Part shown: in pieces, positions 60,544-64,000 of the stretch
Numbering within the stretch: the stretch's first letter is position 1
How the letters are laid out: every line of letters starts with the position of its first letter
DNA from: CAWUFC02 sp963921335
GTDB taxonomy: Bacteria > Pseudomonadota > Gammaproteobacteria > Pseudomonadales > Halieaceae
Assembly (NCBI GenBank): GCA_963921335.3
Contig: CAWUFC020000001.1
Coordinates: 2,294,001-2,358,000 of the forward strand
Direction: 5' to 3'
DNA: 64,000 nucleotides
Program-made: the position numbers and the translations under genes
Notes under the pieces: generated by a model
The model's input: only the letters and a program-made list of their open reading frames with translations
Databases searched by the model: none
Told to the model about the DNA's origin: nothing

Positions 60544-62796
60544 ATGAGGTTGCGAAACTTCTTTTGGTTATTGCTGTTGCTGGTGTCAAGCACAGCATGG
60601 CCCCATGGTCAGGTTAACGATTATGAAGAAGATGTTGAGGCCATGTACGTGGCCTATTACGGGCGTCCCGCTGATCCAGATGGTGTGACTTATTGGTCAG
60701 AGCGGCTGGAGGCAGAGAACGGTGATCTGAATGAGATCATCGACGCTTTTGGGAACTCTGACGAGTATCGCGATCGTTTTGGGGAGTTAGACAATACCGC
60801 CCTTGTTAACAACGTATTCCAGCAGTTGTTTGGTCGCGATGCGGATGAAGCCGGCCTCGCCTTCTACACCGGCCAACTCGATGCCGGCGAGGCCAGTCTG
60901 GCCTCGATTGCGCTCGATGTTTACAACGGTGCATTAGGCACAGATCGACTGACCGTGGTTAATAAGATCACGATTGCTCACGCGTTCACTGATGCGATTG
61001 AAGACCTGTCGCTCGGTTACAACGATGCCGAAATCGCCGAGGGTATGTCGCTACTAGCTGCAATTGACCAGAGCAGGGACTCAGTGGTCGATGCCGATAA
61101 TCGCCTTGCTGCTTACTTCAGCCTTTCCGATGAGACCGATTGTTCGGGCTTTGAGAGTAGCTTTGACCGTATTCAGTCGATTATTTTTGAGGGCTATAAC
61201 TGTACCAATTCTGCCTGTCACAGCAGCGCCAACCCGGGTGGGCCATCCGGGCAGTTAGACCTCACCGCCGGTAATGCCTATGAGGCATTGTTTCGGGTGG
61301 AGGCTGCTGCCAGCCTGGCAGAGCCCCAGCAATTGGTCTATCCCGGTGAGCAGGCGTTCAGTTTCCTCTATCACAAGCTGGCAGCGGCAACCCTGGGTAC
61401 CGAATTGATTGCAGGTGGCGGCACACCCATGCCTGTGGGTAGCGAGCCTCTTAGTGAGGAACATCTGGAGGCGCTGCGGCTTTGGATTCGTGGTGGTGCA
61501 CCTGAAACTGGCGATGTCGACGAGGTTGCTACCTTGTTAGGTTGTCGCCTGCCCACCCGGCCACAGGCCAACAAGATCGCACCGCCAGAACCGCCGGCGG
61601 CTGGAGAGGGCGTGCAGTTTGTCAGTGGCCCGTGGACGGTTGAGGCCAATAGCGAGAACGAGGTCTGTTATGCCACCTACTATGATCTTGACCAGGTACC
61701 GGGCGCGCTGCCTGACGAGGCTAGAACCGCGTGTGAGGGCGGTATATTTCAGGACTATGACGGCGATTGTTTTGCCATCAACTCTCAGATACTCACCCAG
61801 GATGCGCAGTCGCATCACAGCATTATCGATGTTTATGTGGGTGCTACACCAGTAGATGACCCGTCCTGGGGTGAATGGCAGTGTCTGAATGGTCCCAGCG
61901 CGGGTACGCCTTGTGATCCAACCCAAATAGGTGTGCCTGTTGCACAGGGTGGTGCGGATTGTGGCGGCGAGCGTTATGTCTGCGGTACGCCCGCCAAACG
62001 TGCTATTGCGTGTACGGGTTGGGGGGCCGATGACCAGGCCTTCAGGGGGATCAGTATGGGGGGCTCACAAACTCCTATATCCGAAACCATTTACTATGAA
62101 GGTGTTTATAACCTGCTGCCGACTCGTGGGGTTATTATCTGGAACTCGCATGGCTTCAACCTGACCGATGAGTCGACGACGATCGAGCAATACAATAATC
62201 TGCGCTTTGCCGGCCAAGACGAGCGGGAGCACCGTGCTCGAGCCATATTCGATGTTCGCAATATTTTTGTTGCCGATGTGCCGCCGTTTCAGGAACGTAC
62301 CTATTGTTCGACCTATCGATTGCCTCGGGGCACACGCTTAACCGATCTGGGCTCCCATGCCCACGAGCGCGGCGTGCTTTGGCAGACCTGGCTACCGCCG
62401 AATGAACCCTGTTCAATTGACGATTGTGAACCCAATGACCGGCCCGCAGAGTATGTTAGTCGCATTTACAACGATCCGCTGGTATTACCCTTTGATCCGC
62501 CCCTAGAGTATGACTCGACCAACAACGACGAGCGTACCCTTAAATCGTGTGTGACCTACGCAAACGGCACTGAGGAGTACCCGGATCTGCTCAAGCGCAA
62601 TTCCACCTCTGTGGGGTCAACGTGCTACGGCGCGGCCTATTGTGTCGGCGGTGACAACCAGGGCGCCTTCTGTGGCGATGATGACAGCGTTTGTGGCGAT
62701 GGCGGCAGCTGTGACGCCTGCCCGGTGGTGGGTGGATTCACCACAGAAGACGAAATGTTTCTGCCGCTGGGCACTTTTTACAAGATCGACCCCTAG
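60544..62796 (+). CDS. Secreted fusion protein: DUF4214 + CX4CH cytochrome-like domain + PHM-like copper monooxygenase domain
   Basis: The protein has 750 residues. A Sec signal peptide (FFWLLLLLVSSTAWPHG) leads into a DUF4214 domain (about 30-150; MYVAYYGRPADPDGVTYW) closely resembling that of the giant adhesin. A cytochrome-c-like domain follows, with CTNSACH (CX4CH, Cys220-Cys225-His226), then PGEQAFSFLYHKL and GTPMPVGSEPLS. The last ~380 residues carry the ligand set of copper type II ascorbate-dependent monooxygenases (PHM/DBM): His424-His425 (SHHS), His536 (NSHGFN), His605-x-His607 (GSHAHERG) and Met738 (DEMF). It has many cysteine pairs, fitting an extracytoplasmic location. Activity is inferred. 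AGAGG precedes the ATG, and the gene starts 55 nt after the adhesin terminator. Confidence 0.75.
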   Translation: MRLRNFFWLLLLLVSSTAWPHGQVNDYEEDVEAMYVAYYGRPADPDGVTYWSERLEAENGDLNEIIDAFGNSDEYRDRFGELDNTALVNNVFQQLFGRDADEAGLAFYTGQLDAGEASLASIALDVYNGALGTDRLTVVNKITIAHAFTDAIEDLSLGYNDAEIAEGMSLLAAIDQSRDSVVDADNRLAAYFSLSDETDCSGFESSFDRIQSIIFEGYNCTNSACHSSANPGGPSGQLDLTAGNAYEALFRVEAAASLAEPQQLVYPGEQAFSFLYHKLAAATLGTELIAGGGTPMPVGSEPLSEEHLEALRLWIRGGAPETGDVDEVATLLGCRLPTRPQANKIAPPEPPAAGEGVQFVSGPWTVEANSENEVCYATYYDLDQVPGALPDEARTACEGGIFQDYDGDCFAINSQILTQDAQSHHSIIDVYVGATPVDDPSWGEWQCLNGPSAGTPCDPTQIGVPVAQGGADCGGERYVCGTPAKRAIACTGWGADDQAFRGISMGGSQTPISETIYYEGVYNLLPTRGVIIWNSHGFNLTDESTTIEQYNNLRFAGQDEREHRARAIFDVRNIFVADVPPFQERTYCSTYRLPRGTRLTDLGSHAHERGVLWQTWLPPNEPCSIDDCEPNDRPAEYVSRIYNDPLVLPFDPPLEYDSTNNDERTLKSCVTYANGTEEYPDLLKRNSTSVGSTCYGAAYCVGGDNQGAFCGDDDSVCGDGGSCDACPVVGGFTTEDEMFLPLGTFYKIDP

Positions 62797-63497
62797 CTTT
62801 TAAGCTCGATCCATAGCGAGCGGGAATAGGCGTAGATCTCGCCCTCGGCGCTGGCAATGGCAGCGCCGCCCCAGCCCTTGCGACCGTCTCGCCCCAGGGG
62901 CCAGGCATACACCACCAGTTCCTGCTGGCCGGGTATGGGTTTGAGAATGCGCGCTTCCAATTCGCCCAGCAGGGCCATGGCAGGATCATCGCCGTAACAA
63001 CCGGCAAAGCCGGGGCAATCCAGCGCCGACCAGATGATTTCATCACGAATCAGGCCCTGTTCATTCAATAGGTCGGGTTGGGGTGTCCAGTTACAAGCCA
63101 GCAGATGCCAGCCGCCAACCGGGCCGCAGTGCAAGCACAGGCCATCTTCCGGCTGCCGTGCTGTGCCACAGACAAAACAGCTGGCCAAGGGGTGGTTATC
63201 GTACAGGGGGCTGATGTTGCGAGCAGCTTGAGCCTCATCCAGGCTGGGAGGGGTAGGGCAGTCCAGCTCAAACTCTGCAGGCCAGGCTGTACCGATGTGA
63301 TTGTCGCCATCAAACAGGCCCACCGCCTGATTCTCGATATCCCGCACATCCATATTGTGATCAAGCGGTGGGGGCTGGTGCAGGCGAACCCGGGCCGGTC
63401 CATCAATGAATGCGGCAATCACGCCACAGCTGTAGCCACCGTTGCCCGAGTTGGGCGGGCCATTAAAGCGGGCGGGAATTTCAATCTGTTGCGGCAT
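62793..63497 (-). CDS. Hotdog-fold thioesterase-like protein with Cys-rich insert
   Basis: The 234-residue protein begins IPARFNGPPNSGNGGYSCGVIAAFI, the glycine/asparagine-rich first helix of hotdog thioesterases that act on acyl-CoA, and has two hotdog-like halves. The middle holds CFVCGTARQPEDGLCLHCG, a CX2C...CX2C group that could bind zinc. GAGGAG precedes the ATG on the minus strand. It is divergent from hrpB across a 43-bp spacer that also holds its own -10-like TTATACT on the other strand. Confidence 0.65.
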   Translation of the reverse strand: MPQQIEIPARFNGPPNSGNGGYSCGVIAAFIDGPARVRLHQPPPLDHNMDVRDIENQAVGLFDGDNHIGTAWPAEFELDCPTPPSLDEAQAARNISPLYDNHPLASCFVCGTARQPEDGLCLHCGPVGGWHLLACNWTPQPDLLNEQGLIRDEIIWSALDCPGFAGCYGDDPAMALLGELEARILKPIPGQQELVVYAWPLGRDGRKGWGGAAIASAEGEIYAYSRSLWIELKS

Positions 63498-63540
63498 GTT
63501 TCGGTCTCCTCAAAGCAGTGGGTACTTTATACTGCGCGCC

Positions 63541-64000
63541 ATGGAATCTGAACTCGCGGTGAATGCCGTTCTCGGCGATATCAGCCTGTCACTGGCCGAA
63601 CGTCATGAATTGGTGCTGGAGGCACCGCCCGGTGCTGGCAAAACCACCCAGGTGCCCCTGTCACTGTTACAGGCTGATTGGCTGGGTCAGCAGCAGATTC
63701 TGATGTTGCAGCCGCGGCGTGTCGCAGCGCGGGCCTGCGCCGAGTACATGGCGACACTGCTGGGTGAGACCGTGGGCGAAACCGTGGGTTATCGCGTGCG
63801 CCTGGACAGCCGGGTAGGTCCCAACACCCGTATCGAGATTGTCACCGAGGGGGTGCTGACCCGCCGCCTGCAATCAGACCCAGGACTCGAAGGTGTGGGG
63901 TTGTTGATTTTTGACGAGTTTCACGAGCGCAGCCTGGATGCCGACCTGGGGCTGGCACTGGCGATGCAGGGTAGAGAGCTGCTGCGCGATGATGTCGACC
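63541..64000 (+). CDS. hrpB: ATP-dependent helicase HrpB, N-terminal part (runs off the window)
   Basis: The visible 153 residues start MESELAVNAVLGDISLSLAE and contain the Walker A motif APPGAGKTTQVP, motif Ia LQPRRVAAR, motif Ib TEGVLTRRL and the DEFH box in IFDEFHERSLDADLGLA. This is the conserved start of the DEAH/DEFH-box helicase HrpB. The 3' end lies outside the window. No strong ribosome site is seen before ATG 63541, but TTTATACT about 16 nt upstream could be a -10. Confidence 0.92.
   Translation, partial: MESELAVNAVLGDISLSLAERHELVLEAPPGAGKTTQVPLSLLQADWLGQQQILMLQPRRVAARACAEYMATLLGETVGETVGYRVRLDSRVGPNTRIEIVTEGVLTRRLQSDPGLEGVGLLIFDEFHERSLDADLGLALAMQGRELLRDDVD

Overview
The window reads as the chromosome of a free-living, probably marine, gammaproteobacterium, perhaps of the Cellvibrionales/Halieaceae type. 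This is inferred from gene content only: HrpB helicase, YcjX/YcjF pair, TauE-type exporter, PhyH oxygenase, many acyl-CoA enzymes and a giant type I secreted protein. No rRNA, tRNA, IS element, prophage or CRISPR array was seen. Coding density is high, with several ATGA or GTGA start/stop overlaps.

Layout. 1-3.4 kb: the end of an iron-sulfur protein, then a minus-strand run of TetR regulator, MAPEG protein, TauE/SafE exporter and a frameshifted aromatic amino acid permease. 3.4-9.25 kb: a plus-strand catabolic cluster (PhyH dioxygenase, ThDP-dependent lyase, amidohydrolase) ending in a peroxiredoxin-like gene whose active-site codon is TGA, a probable selenoprotein. 9.2-19.2 kb: housekeeping and hypothetical genes (SDR, NfeD-like, UDG-like, DUF429, a two-DTG aspartic protease, tandem paralogs, lone ExbD, crotonase, split Rieske oxygenase). 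19.2-22.1 kb: a lipoprotein, then a BrxR/CapW-like WYL regulator divergent from three small genes across overlapping inverted repeats. 22.1-27.9 kb: YcjF, YcjX and two membrane proteins. 28-38.5 kb: glyoxalase-like protein, MetY, a three-gene RND efflux unit, a toxin-antitoxin pair, and an acyl-CoA ligase coupled to a CoA transferase. 38.8-60.4 kb: one continuous reading frame of about 7,210 codons encoding a giant RTX-type adhesin, interrupted by two in-frame stops. 60.5-62.8 kb: a secreted protein fusing DUF4214, a cytochrome-c-like motif and a PHM-like copper monooxygenase. The window ends with a hotdog-type protein and the start of hrpB.

Most notable are the giant adhesin, which carries six copies of a ~550-residue super-repeat; its neighbour, which shares the N-terminal DUF4214 domain; the probable Sec-containing peroxiredoxin; and the WYL-regulated small operon with its paired operators.

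Several genes are broken. Most frameshifts sit at or next to short homopolymers, and four long frames carry a single in-frame stop while similarity or composition continues across it. Residual sequencing error is the simplest explanation for many of these, but genuine decay or readthrough cannot be excluded from sequence alone.
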